Shown here one piece after another: positions 54,683 through 62,620 of a DNA stretch of 64,000 bases. Every line of letters begins with the position of its first letter. The stretch's first letter is position 1. Where the stretch lies: positions 129,001 to 193,000 of the forward strand of contig NC_016585.1 of the NCBI RefSeq assembly GCF_000283655.1, read 5' to 3'. Source of the stretch: Azospirillum lipoferum 4B. GTDB taxonomy: Bacteria > Pseudomonadota > Alphaproteobacteria > Azospirillales > Azospirillaceae. The position numbers were made by a program, and so were the translations under genes. The notes under the pieces are model-generated. The model searched no databases, was not told the origin of the DNA, and was given only the letters and a program-made list of their open reading frames with translations.

Positions 54683-55068
54683 CGGCCTTGATGCCGCCCG
54701 CTGTGTTTCGGCTGGCACTGCGCCAGACTGAAGGGCTGATCGCCTCCGTCCTGCTGCTGCTTGGCCTCGACCGACCGGTGCCGGAGCCCGCAAGGGCCAG
54801 CGCAGCTACCATTCCACCATCGCCCGGCATGCCAGAACGGACCGCCACATCCAGGTGATTGCCGAGACCAGCCGGATGGCGTGGCAGACGGCCAGCAGGC
54901 ACAATCAAAAGGAGAAGCTCGATGACATATCGGCCACTGTAAGCAGGTGCTCGGACCTGCGTTGCGCTTCCATACCGACGACGCTCAAGCGGCGGAGGTG
55001 GCCATCGGCGTCGTGGTCCTCAACCGCCCCCGACCTCGGACGCGCGAACTCTGTCCGCGTCGCCTGAT
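54683..55068 (+). pseudogene. IS5-type transposase, C-terminal relics
   Basis: Fragments in shifted frames continue the IS5-type transposase interrupted at 53356. VFRLALRQTEGLIASVL comes right after the IS3 end, ISRMAWQTASRHNQKEKLD near 54,870-54,920, and GPALRFHTDDAQAAEVAIGV near 54,955-55,010. The central catalytic part is deleted and several frameshifts are present, so the element is dead. The stretch from 55,070 to 55,233 has no gene. Confidence 0.6.
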
Positions 55069-55233
55069 CAGCACTGGGGCTGGGGCAAAATCTTGCCCTT
55101 CTCTCCTCGATGCAACACGTCGCTCCCCTTCCCAGCGCCGGCTGCCCGACTCATACCGAGACCTGCTGCTCAATATGGACACTGGCGGCCAAGCTCTGTA
55201 TTTTTTTATCAAATTGTAGGAGCCTATCATTTC

Positions 55234-56010
55234 ATGTTGGAGCCGTATGTCAGTGGTCATCACGAGCGATCTATAGTCATCGTGGAAGACGACCCAGACC
55301 TTCAGGCTCTTTTGGTGCAGAGCCTCGCGCTTCAGGGCTTCCGTGTCGAAGCAGTCGGCTCCGCACTTGAGCTGTACCGGCTTCTTGGGCAGCGCAAAGT
55401 TGACGTTGTCATCGTCGATCTTGGGCTTCCCGATTTGGACGGCATGGAAATCGCCCGTTTTCTGCGCCAGCAGACAGCAATTGGGATCATCGCCATTACG
55501 GCGAATACTGCGCCCGACACACGTCTGCGCTTCTTTGAAAATGGTGCCGATTTGTTCTTTGCCAAGCCGATCGACTGCCGCGAGTTGGCCGTTGCCGCCC
55601 GTGGATTAATCCAGCGACTGCGGGCTACATCAGTTCCCGCGCACCCCGAGGCAGCGGTGACCGTCATCCCTGCCCCGGCGCCAGTCCCCGTGCCGGACAG
55701 CCAGGGGCCTCATTGGCTGATCGACAACAGCGGTTGGACGATCTCGGCCCCTGGCGGTCAACCGATGCATTTATCCGCCAAAGAGATGCGCCTCGTCACT
55801 ATTTTGTGCCGATCACCAGGGGAGCCGGTGATCCGTGAGGTCTTGCACGACGCTTTGGGCTACGCGAACAACCTGGACGGTGACCGTGCGCTGGAAGCCC
55901 TCGTTCGGCGGCTCCGCAGCAAGCTCAAACTGGTAGGCGACGACACCACGCCGATCCAGACTGTCCATGGGGTGGGTTATCTGTTTTCAGCCCCGGTGGT
56001 GATACGATAG
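55234..56010 (+). CDS. OmpR/PhoB-type response regulator
   Basis: A 258-residue regulator from the ATG at 55234 (TAGGAG upstream). The receiver domain (about residues 13-128) has the acidic pair Asp19-Asp20, the phospho-acceptor Asp62 in VIVDLGLPDLDG and the Lys of FFAKP. After a Pro/Val/Ala-rich linker comes a winged-helix DNA-binding domain (about 165-258) with LSAKEMRLVTIL, ALEALVRRLRSKL and IQTVHGVGYLF. It is phosphorylated by its partner kinase and binds DNA. The sensor kinase gene begins 17 bases after its stop, so they form one operon. Target genes are unknown. Confidence 0.9.
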   Translation: MLEPYVSGHHERSIVIVEDDPDLQALLVQSLALQGFRVEAVGSALELYRLLGQRKVDVVIVDLGLPDLDGMEIARFLRQQTAIGIIAITANTAPDTRLRFFENGADLFFAKPIDCRELAVAARGLIQRLRATSVPAHPEAAVTVIPAPAPVPVPDSQGPHWLIDNSGWTISAPGGQPMHLSAKEMRLVTILCRSPGEPVIREVLHDALGYANNLDGDRALEALVRRLRSKLKLVGDDTTPIQTVHGVGYLFSAPVVIR

Positions 56011-56027
56011 GGAGTCGGTTGCCATTT

Positions 56028-58094
56028 ATGCCGCTACATCAGCTTCCGAACAGACAAACTGCGTCGCGAACTCGCCTTTGGCTGTGGGCGATGGCACTGC
56101 TGCTGTTGGCGGGGATGGTTTCGGCCAGGGCAGAGGAACCGGGCTATCGCCAACCGCCCATCGATCTGGTGGCTGCCCAGACCCCACTGTCGATATCCGG
56201 GCATTTGGAAGCGATGCGGGATCCGACGGGTCAGATGACGCTTGCCGATGCGCTTTCAGCGACCTTCCTCCCGATTCCCCTGACCCTTGGCGCGGGATAC
56301 ACATCGGATGCGGTTTGGGTCCGCTTTCGTCTGCGTCAACCTGGGCCTGATGCCGGGCACTGGATTCTGGACCTGCTTCCGCCGATTATCGATCGAATAG
56401 ACCTTTATATCGCGACGACGGACAAGCCCCATGGACCCGAGGATTTTCAGCGGCAATCCGTCGGATCCATGGTGCCGGTCCCCGAGCACCGAGTGGCCAA
56501 CAGCAATTTGCTGGTTTCCTTCAATCTGCCGCCCGGTGCCGTACGGGACGTGTACGCGCGCGTCACCAGTGCGACGGTGGTCAGTTTCCGCGGCGCCATC
56601 TTTGATGATCGGTCGTTGACGGCGACAGTATCAAACCATTCCCTGTTTCATGGCCTGATATACGGCTCTTTTGCTCTGGTTTTTATCTTTAATGTGCTCT
56701 GGTTTATCTGGCTGCGAGAAAGATTGAATCTGTACTACGCTGGATACGTCCTGTCACTTCTTATCAATCACATGGCCATCAGCAATACATTGGCGTCGCT
56801 GATGCCCGAGACCTTCGCGCCGACATCGAAGCTATGGATGTCGATCAGCAACGCAACCAGCTTGACCTGCGGGGCGCTCTTCGTCGTCACTTTCCTTCGG
56901 CTTCGGGAGAAAGCACCATGGGGGCGAGCCACCATTCTCACCCTCGGCGCGTTGTGCCCGTTGACCGTCATCCCGGTCCTTTTCGGCGATTATCGATCGG
57001 GGGCCACGGCTGGCCAGTTCATTGGTTTGGCCCTCATCATCGCCGATACGTCTTTCAGCATTAAGCTGGCTTTGCGTGGCGACATCCTGGCCCGGCGTTT
57101 TCTGATCGCTTTTGCGCCGGCCTTGTGCGGTGGTGGTGTCTCGATCATGCGAGCCCTCGGGCTGATTCCGAACACTTGGTGGACCGAACAGTTCTACTTT
57201 ATCGCCAGCCTTCTCCATATCGTGTTGATGAACATCTCGATGATGACCCGGATGCGTGACGCGGAGAACGCCCGACGGGAGGCTCAGGCGACGGCCCTGG
57301 CGGCTTCACATGCGGCTGAAGAACGTGCGCTGCGGATCATTGACGAGCAGACCCGCGAATTGGTGAGCGCCAAACGCGAGGTGGAGGCGGCTCTCGCTGC
57401 CGAGCGGCAGGCTGCCAAGGACCAGATCCAGTTCATCGACATGATCGGGCATGAATACCGCACACCGATGTCGGTGATCCGCGCCGGTATCGACGTCATG
57501 GAATTGAGCGCGGCAGTGCCCGGTCCATCACAAACGACGTTGCTGGATCGCATGCGCCGGTCTGCTGATCGCCTTGTCGAACTGATCGAAGTTGGGTTGC
57601 AGCGTGATCGCTTCGACCAACCAAGCCTTGCGGTTGATCTGCGTCCTCTCGACCTCGCCCGGTTGGCGCGGGACGTCGTCATGGAACTGCCGCCCGACGG
57701 CCCCGATGTGCTGGTCCATGCCCCGGAACCGGTGCCGGTGCATGCCGATCTGCTTTTGTTGCGCACTGTCGTCATCAATCTTCTCGACAACGCCCAAAAA
57801 TACGGTGGTGTCGAAAAGCCGATCGAGATCACAGTTGGCATAGAGGACTCTATTGCCATCTTCCGTATCACCGACCGAGGACCAGGGATCCCGCCGTCGG
57901 TTATCCCGCACATCTTTGACAAGTATTATCGTGCCCCTAGAGCACGCACCGTTGTCGGCATAGGGCTGGGTCTTTACCTGGCCCATAAGATTGCCATACT
58001 GCACAAGGGTAAGCTGGAACTCGAGTCAGGGGACCCGGGACAGTGCATGTTCCGCCTGTGTTTGCCGGTTTTCGCCAATCCTGTAGAGGGGTGA
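56028..58094 (+). CDS. 7TMR-DISM sensor histidine kinase
   Basis: A 688-residue protein from the ATG at 56028; a TTG at 56019 is an alternative. An N-terminal signal or TM segment (about 15-35) precedes a periplasmic 7TMR-DISMED2-like sensing domain (about 40-195). Seven hydrophobic segments follow (about 205-405), then a coiled coil, a HisKA domain with His475 in DMIGHEYRTPMS, and an HATPase with NLLDNAQKYGG, DRGPGIP and GIGLGLYLAHKI. DISM sensor domains are thought to bind carbohydrate-like ligands. It pairs with the regulator just upstream. An IS110 element lies only 65 bases after its stop but has not damaged it. Confidence 0.9.
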   Translation: MPLHQLPNRQTASRTRLWLWAMALLLLAGMVSARAEEPGYRQPPIDLVAAQTPLSISGHLEAMRDPTGQMTLADALSATFLPIPLTLGAGYTSDAVWVRFRLRQPGPDAGHWILDLLPPIIDRIDLYIATTDKPHGPEDFQRQSVGSMVPVPEHRVANSNLLVSFNLPPGAVRDVYARVTSATVVSFRGAIFDDRSLTATVSNHSLFHGLIYGSFALVFIFNVLWFIWLRERLNLYYAGYVLSLLINHMAISNTLASLMPETFAPTSKLWMSISNATSLTCGALFVVTFLRLREKAPWGRATILTLGALCPLTVIPVLFGDYRSGATAGQFIGLALIIADTSFSIKLALRGDILARRFLIAFAPALCGGGVSIMRALGLIPNTWWTEQFYFIASLLHIVLMNISMMTRMRDAENARREAQATALAASHAAEERALRIIDEQTRELVSAKREVEAALAAERQAAKDQIQFIDMIGHEYRTPMSVIRAGIDVMELSAAVPGPSQTTLLDRMRRSADRLVELIEVGLQRDRFDQPSLAVDLRPLDLARLARDVVMELPPDGPDVLVHAPEPVPVHADLLLLRTVVINLLDNAQKYGGVEKPIEITVGIEDSIAIFRITDRGPGIPPSVIPHIFDKYYRAPRARTVVGIGLGLYLAHKIAILHKGKLELESGDPGQCMFRLCLPVFANPVEG

Positions 58095-58159
58095 CGCCAT
58101 AGATACCGTGGCGTATGTGAAGCGACAAAGCGGGTTGGGGCCAGACCGGCCGCTGGGGC

Positions 58160-59345
58160 TCAGGCGGTCGTCTCCTGAGGTGGTGAGGGCGACCAGGCGC
58201 GCCGCTGTTTGGCGACGGTCCAGACGGCGACCATCAGCTTGCGCATCGCGGCGATCAGCGCGACCTTGCCCGGTTTTCCGCGGGTACGCAGGCCATCGTA
58301 GAAGGCGCGTAGCCAGGGACTGGCTTGCACCGCGTGAAGTGTTGGCATCCACAGCGCCCGCCGCAAGGCCGCCTTGCCGATCGGCGACAGCCCCGCCCGC
58401 TTCGGCGTTTGTTTGCCGGAGTGCTTGAGGGCCGGAACGAGGCCAATGTAGGAGGCCAAAGCATCCGGCGAGCGGAACCGCGCGGGATCGTCGAGCTCGG
58501 CCACCAGACGCGCCGCCGTTGTCGTGCCAATTCCTTCGATGGAGGTCAGCAGACGACCGACCTGATGATCGTCGAGCAACGTCTCGATCATCGCGTCGAT
58601 GGCGAGAAGCCGGGTGCGCCAGAGCGCCAGATCCTCGCAAGCATGCCGGTTCCGCACGCGATAGACATCGCCGCTCTGGGCGGCCACGGTCTGTTTGGCG
58701 GCGGCGATCAGCTGGCGCGCCAACGCGTCGCCAACGAGGTGCCGCGGTCCGTTGCGCAGCTTGGCCAGACGCCGGGGCATGGCGGCGGCGACATCCGTCG
58801 CGGTCGGGAACGCTTTCAGGATCGTCAGGGCGAGTGCCGTGTCCAGCAGGGCGACATGGTGCTTGAACTCGGGGAAAGGGAGGTCCAGCAGGCGATGGAG
58901 TTGCCGCACGCGGTCGCCGCAGTCTTGGACAAGGCGGTCGCGATGACGGACCAGTTCGCGCAACTGCTCGGTGGCCTGATCAGGCAAGGTTGCCGGCAGT
59001 GGCCGCTTCTGCTGGCCGAGGCGGGCGAGCCCCAGGGCGTCGAGTGCGTCGGTCTTGGTGCGCATCAGCGCTTCCTGCTGGAAGCGGGCGGACTGCAGCG
59101 GGTGGAGGACGGCCACCGGTAGGTCGCGGGCGACCAGCGCGGCGGCGAGGTTTTTTCCAATAGTGTCCGGTGGCTTCCAGCACGACGAGCTGAATCAATG
59201 CCAGCCGCTCAAGCTCGGCGAACAGTGCGGTATGTCCCGCTTGGTCCGCGGTGAAACGGAACGGCTTGCACACCGTTGAGCCTTGATCGTTCACCGCGGC
59301 GGCGGCATGGACTTCCGCGTCGATGTCGATGCCAACGAAGGTCAT
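58160..59345 (-). pseudogene. IS110-family transposase split by a homopolymer frameshift
   Basis: The N-terminal frame from 59345 reads MTFVGIDIDAEVHAAAAVND and ends in VVLEATGHYWKK; the C-terminal frame continues with VAVLHPLQSARFQ, MRTKTDALDALGLARLG and, at the end, SPDALASYIGLVPALKHSGK and SPIGKAALRRALW. The two frames meet at a run of six T (59151-59156; A on the coding strand), where five would restore one protein of about 395 residues. The DEDD (first Asp in GIDID) and Ser-containing C-terminal parts are otherwise intact. The shift may be a real mutation, transcriptional slippage or a sequencing error. The element is inserted between the sensor kinase and the region at 59.8 kb. Confidence 0.75.
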
Positions 59346-59835
59346 GGCGTCCCTCCTGTCATTACGGGCCGCGAAGAGCCTCGGAGCCGTTACCGGCACC
59401 TGTCCTTGTGAATGCGGCGCCCGCGGCGGGTCGGTGCCGATGCGTCGTGATACCGTGCGGGTCCCGGGGCAACGGACGAGGGTGCCAATCTATGGCGCGG
59501 GGCCGAACTCCGGAACGGGCGACGACACCCCTCTTCCGAACCCACCCCTCTCAACCGCGGGGCAGCCAGAAGGGCGGACACAGAACATACAAGAACGGGC
59601 TCGACTTTTCGCACTCTGGGACTCTGGTCCTTTCAGGTTCGGATCCAGAAGGCCGGTTCGTCCAAGATAAAGACGAGAGCTTCGTAGAGGTCGAGCATCC
59701 ATATGCCTGTGGTGTTGTTGTTGGAGATCCACTGAATACATGTGGTGAGCCGTCTCGTTTCCCATCCATATCAGATCGTAACCGCCAAGAACTGTCGCTC
59801 TCGGCTATTGCGTGCCCCCGCAACCACCGACAGTT
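59346..59835 (-). other. Non-coding region upstream of the IS110 transposase
   Basis: About 490 bases with no gene I can support. In IS110-group elements the long non-coding left end upstream of the transposase encodes the bridge RNA, so part of 59346-59620 may do so here. The gap between the transposase 3' end and the kinase gene is only 65 bases, which agrees with the long non-coding end being on this side. Confidence 0.35.
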
Positions 59836-59865
59836 GACAGCCCGCCTCCAACGAGGCGGGCTGTC
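59836..59865. terminator. Perfect 13-bp hairpin, probable terminator
   Basis: GACAGCCCGCCTC (59836-59848) and its exact reverse complement (59853-59865) are separated by a CAAC loop. It lies downstream of the minus-strand small membrane-protein gene ending at 60039. There is no clear T run, so termination is likely but not certain. Confidence 0.6.
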
Positions 59866-60038
59866 GGCGTTTCGGGTCCGCCTCGGCGCACGCCTCCAGG
59901 ATCGCCAGCAGGTCGCCATGAAGCTGCGCCTCCAGCCCAGCGCCCGAGGGGCAGGGGGACAGCACGAGTACGCATCCCGGTCGGTCCGCTGGATGAAATG
60001 GGACGGCGCAACGCCCGTAAGCGCCTTGCCGCTCCATT

Positions 60039-60212
60039 TCATCCGCCGCGCGCCCTCGACATCAGGTAACGGCCGCCGAGAACCGCCAGGGCCCCCAGCA
60101 GCAGGATGAGCAGCACGATCATCGCCACCCCGCCGAGAAGGGCACCGAGGGTGTCCCAGAATCCGATCTGGGCAATCACGATCGCAAGGATCAGCAGCAG
60201 GATCAGTGGCAT
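60039..60212 (-). CDS. 57-residue membrane protein
   Basis: A small gene from the ATG at 60212 to TGA at 60039, preceded by a GGAG ribosome site about eight bases upstream. The product has two hydrophobic segments, about residues 3-17 (LILLLILAIVIAQIG) and 25-48 (LLGGVAMIVLLILLLGALAV), and a basic tail (SRARGG). It resembles the many two-helix small membrane proteins of stress or envelope responses, but I do not recognise a family. The strong hairpin at 59836 lies downstream and would end its transcript. Confidence 0.6.
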   Translation of the reverse strand: MPLILLLILAIVIAQIGFWDTLGALLGGVAMIVLLILLLGALAVLGGRYLMSRARGG

Positions 60213-60365
60213 GCTTCAGCTCCATTCGCCGGGACGGATCATGTCTGGAAAGAACTGGCGCCGCGCCCATCGGTTCCCTGGGCCGTGCTCCATCGGGCGG
60301 CATCGGGCAGTGGCGCGGTCCTCTGCATGGCCTCGCCATATCGGCCGGATAGCGGGACTTCTAAA

Positions 60366-60380
60366 TTGTACGTAATACAA
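60366..60380. promoter_or_regulatory. TTGTA-N5-TACAA palindrome, candidate operator
   Basis: TTGTA (60366-60370) and TACAA (60376-60380) are perfect inverted half-sites with a 5-base centre, inside an otherwise GC-rich gap. This is typical of a dimeric regulator site. It lies between the minus-strand small membrane-protein gene and the plus-strand candidate transcript at 60400-60610 and could control either. Confidence 0.4.
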
Positions 60381-60399
60381 ACTTGACCGCGCCGTCCGT

Positions 60400-60610
60400 C
60401 CGGCGCATGATGACTGCCGTGATGGATGGTGCCGAAAATGCATTGTTCCCACGACGCCGACCGGCCTGACGGCCGGCCGGAACCACGGCTGGAGTTCCAG
60501 AGGCAACGCCTTGCGGCCGCTGTGATGCGCGCCGACGAATGACCTGTTGCCCGTCCGGCTGAGCGGCGGCGGAGCCATACCCGGGTGGCTCCGCCGCCGA
60601 TTGTTTTTTG
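60400..60610 (+). ncRNA. Candidate small RNA or small-ORF transcript
   Basis: A plus-strand transcript is suggested by the strong terminator at 60564-60610, with no ordinary gene to serve, and by the palindrome at 60366. Within it, an ATG at 60426 opens a 38-codon frame to TGA at 60542 (an in-frame ATG at 60438 is also possible) whose product is charged and ends RLEFQRQRLAAAVMRADE. No good ribosome site is visible, so it may be a non-coding RNA of about 200 bases. Confidence 0.35.
60564..60610 (+). terminator. Strong rho-independent terminator
   Basis: A perfect 14-bp stem, CGGCGGCGGAGCCA (60564-60577) with its reverse complement (60586-60599), has an 8-base loop and is followed by ATTGTTTTTT. 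This is a textbook intrinsic terminator on the plus strand. Confidence 0.85.
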
Positions 60611-61056
60611 GGCCGGCTGTTTTTGGCCTTCCGCCCGCGACGGCCTCATTCCCGTCCGATCCCGGCCATCTTCCCGCCTCATTCCTGTCACGTCCTGTCG
60701 CCCTCCGCCTGTACCCCACAAAGCGGTCGACGTAGAATGGACTTGACCAGATTGCATACCACTTTTGAGCAAAGCACGGGGAGTTGCCTGTCTCATTCGC
60801 TCGAAATTCAAACGAAACTCCGCAAAATATTGGTAGTCTTTCGCAAAATGGGGGTATCTGCTGTGGCTTTAACGCGCCATTAACCAGGATAGACTGATTT
60901 TATGGTCATCGGACGCGGTCAACTCCAACTCAGACGCGAAGTGAATTTTGCGAACGGATGGAAATGGCCGGTTCCCGTGTTCATGCCGCCATAGCCGACC
61001 GCCTCGTGTTTGTCCCTCAAGTTCTTGCCCCTCCAGTTTTTGAAAGGCTCGCCCCC
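60611..61056 (+). promoter_or_regulatory. Leader region of the lipoprotein-chvI-chvG operon
   Basis: About 445 bases with no supportable gene. The part around 60,760-60,960 is AT-richer than its surroundings and probably holds the promoter of the lipoprotein gene at 61057. I cannot place the promoter elements. Confidence 0.35.
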
Positions 61057-61719
61057 ATGACCGTGCCGGCAGTCCTCCGCGATGTGGCGCAGTTCGGCGC
61101 CTACGCCGCCGGCCGGGGCCGACATGCGGGCCTGCTGGTCGCGGTCCTGCTGCTGGCCGGCTGCCCGGCCAACACGGTCGGGCCGGGATGGGGCGGACCC
61201 GATTTGTCGGCAGCCAACCCGAAGGCCCGTCCGGCTTCCCCGCCGGTGCCCAAGCAGAAGCCGGTCCGCAAGAGTCCCGACGCCGCATCGCTGGCGCCGA
61301 CCCTGCCGCTGCCGCAGCCGGGTCCCCCGGTGACGAACGGCGACGTGGCGGCGGCCGGCATGGATGCCAACACGGCCGCCACCCAGCTGGCGGCCGTGGG
61401 GCAGACGCCCACCCCTCCCGCAACCGCCAACGCCGACCCCGACAGCCTTGTCGGGCTGGACGAAGTCCAGACTCTCAACCTCCTGGGGTCCCCTGTTGCA
61501 AGGGAAGAGGCGCCTCCCGCCAAAATCTGGCGGTATTCCAAGGGTGACTGCACCCTCAAGGTCTTCTTCTTCATGGATATGACCTCGTCCCAGGACTTCC
61601 GCGCCCTCTCCTACGATATGAAGAGCAGCCAAAATGTCCCTGACGCCGACCACCGATGCTTCGCCCAACTCCTCGCTCACGCTGACGCAGGGCGCCCTGT
61701 CCGCGCCGGGGTTCAGTAA
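61057..61719 (+). CDS. Lipoprotein preceding the ChvI/ChvG pair
   Basis: A 220-residue protein from the ATG at 61057 (GAAAGG about nine bases upstream; the frame is open further). The signal region ends in the lipobox LLLAGC, so it should be lipidated. A Pro/Ala-rich linker leads to a C-terminal domain with GLDEVQTLNLLGSP, then PPAKIWRYSKGDCTLKVFFFM, the look of a small SmpA/BamE-type fold. Its stop is only 28 bases before the chvI start, so the genes are probably co-transcribed. It may be an envelope sensor or target linked to ChvGI signalling; that is inferred from position. Confidence 0.65.
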   Translation: MTVPAVLRDVAQFGAYAAGRGRHAGLLVAVLLLAGCPANTVGPGWGGPDLSAANPKARPASPPVPKQKPVRKSPDAASLAPTLPLPQPGPPVTNGDVAAAGMDANTAATQLAAVGQTPTPPATANADPDSLVGLDEVQTLNLLGSPVAREEAPPAKIWRYSKGDCTLKVFFFMDMTSSQDFRALSYDMKSSQNVPDADHRCFAQLLAHADAGRPVRAGVQ

Positions 61720-61747
61720 GGCGGAGTCGAACAAGGGAATGTCAGCA

Positions 61748-62620
61748 ATGACCGAACCGACCATTGGCCGCATCGCCCTGGTGGACGACGACGATCTGTT
61801 CCGTGAGTCGCTCAGCCTCAACCTCGGCGATGAGGGATACGAGGTCATCACCTTCGACCGCGGCGAGCCGGCGCTCGATTTCTTCGCCGGCGGCGGGTCT
61901 GTCGACATCGTCCTGCTGGACTGGCGCATGCCCAAGCTTGACGGCATCGACGTCCTGCGCCAGATGCGCGCCCGCGGCATCGCCACCCCGGTCATCTTCC
62001 TGACCGTGCTGTCCGACCAGATTTATGAGGAGGCGGCGCTGGCCGGCGGCGCGCTGGACTTCGTGGAGAAGTCCCGCAGCCTGTCGATCCTGCTGAAGCG
62101 CATGCGCCTGATCCTGGACGGCACCAAGGGCGATGCGGTCAAGGGTGCCGACGAGGCGGAGGCCGGCGGCGCCGCCACCATGCATCGCCTGGGCGAGCTG
62201 GAGCTGCGCCTGGACAACAGCCGCGCCTTCTGGAAGGGCAAGCGCATCGACCTGACGCTGACCGAGTTCAACATCGTCAAGCTGATGTCGACCCGCCCGG
62301 AAGAGGATGTGTCCTACCGCGAGATCTACGACCTCGTCCACGGCAAGGGCTTCGTCGCCGGCTACGGCCCGTCGGGCTACCGCGCCAACGTCCGCGCCTT
62401 CATCAAGCGCATCCGCCAGAAGTTCCGCTCGGTCGACGCCAGCTTCGCCTGCATCGAGAATTACCCGGGCTTCGGCTATCGCTGGGGCAAGGGTGAGAAC
62501 CCGGCCGGCCAGGGTGGCGACGAGGACGGCGTGGACAATGCCCCGGGCACCGGCACGCGCAATGGCCAGCGCGGTGGAATGAGCGAGGACATGCTGATCG
62601 ATGGCGCTGCTGCCGAGTGA
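61748..62620 (+). CDS. chvI: ChvI-type response regulator
   Basis: A 290-residue OmpR-family regulator from the ATG at 61748 (AAGGGA nine bases upstream; an ATG at 61739 is also possible). The receiver domain has RIALVDDDDLFRESL, the phospho-acceptor Asp58 in VLLDWRMPKLDG and the Lys of DFVEKSRS. The winged helix reads LTLTEFNIVKLM, then RANVRAFIKRIRQKF and ENYPGFGYRWGKG, close to ChvI/ExoR-ChvGI regulators of alphaproteobacteria. These respond to acid or envelope stress and control exopolysaccharide and motility genes. The tail after the wing is an extra low-complexity extension. It overlaps chvG by 20 bases. Confidence 0.85.
   Translation: MTEPTIGRIALVDDDDLFRESLSLNLGDEGYEVITFDRGEPALDFFAGGGSVDIVLLDWRMPKLDGIDVLRQMRARGIATPVIFLTVLSDQIYEEAALAGGALDFVEKSRSLSILLKRMRLILDGTKGDAVKGADEAEAGGAATMHRLGELELRLDNSRAFWKGKRIDLTLTEFNIVKLMSTRPEEDVSYREIYDLVHGKGFVAGYGPSGYRANVRAFIKRIRQKFRSVDASFACIENYPGFGYRWGKGENPAGQGGDEDGVDNAPGTGTRNGQRGGMSEDMLIDGAAAE

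Noticed and set aside
59146-59160. Programmed -1 frameshifting in the IS110 transposase
   Set aside because: The frame change needed is +1 relative to the N-terminal frame, and the heptamer is not in the right phase for -1 slippage.
59276-60339. Several overlapping open frames of 100-277 codons between the IS110 and 60.3 kb
   Set aside because: They have no ribosome sites or recognisable motifs, run across a strong hairpin, and conflict with the better-supported 57-residue membrane-protein gene.
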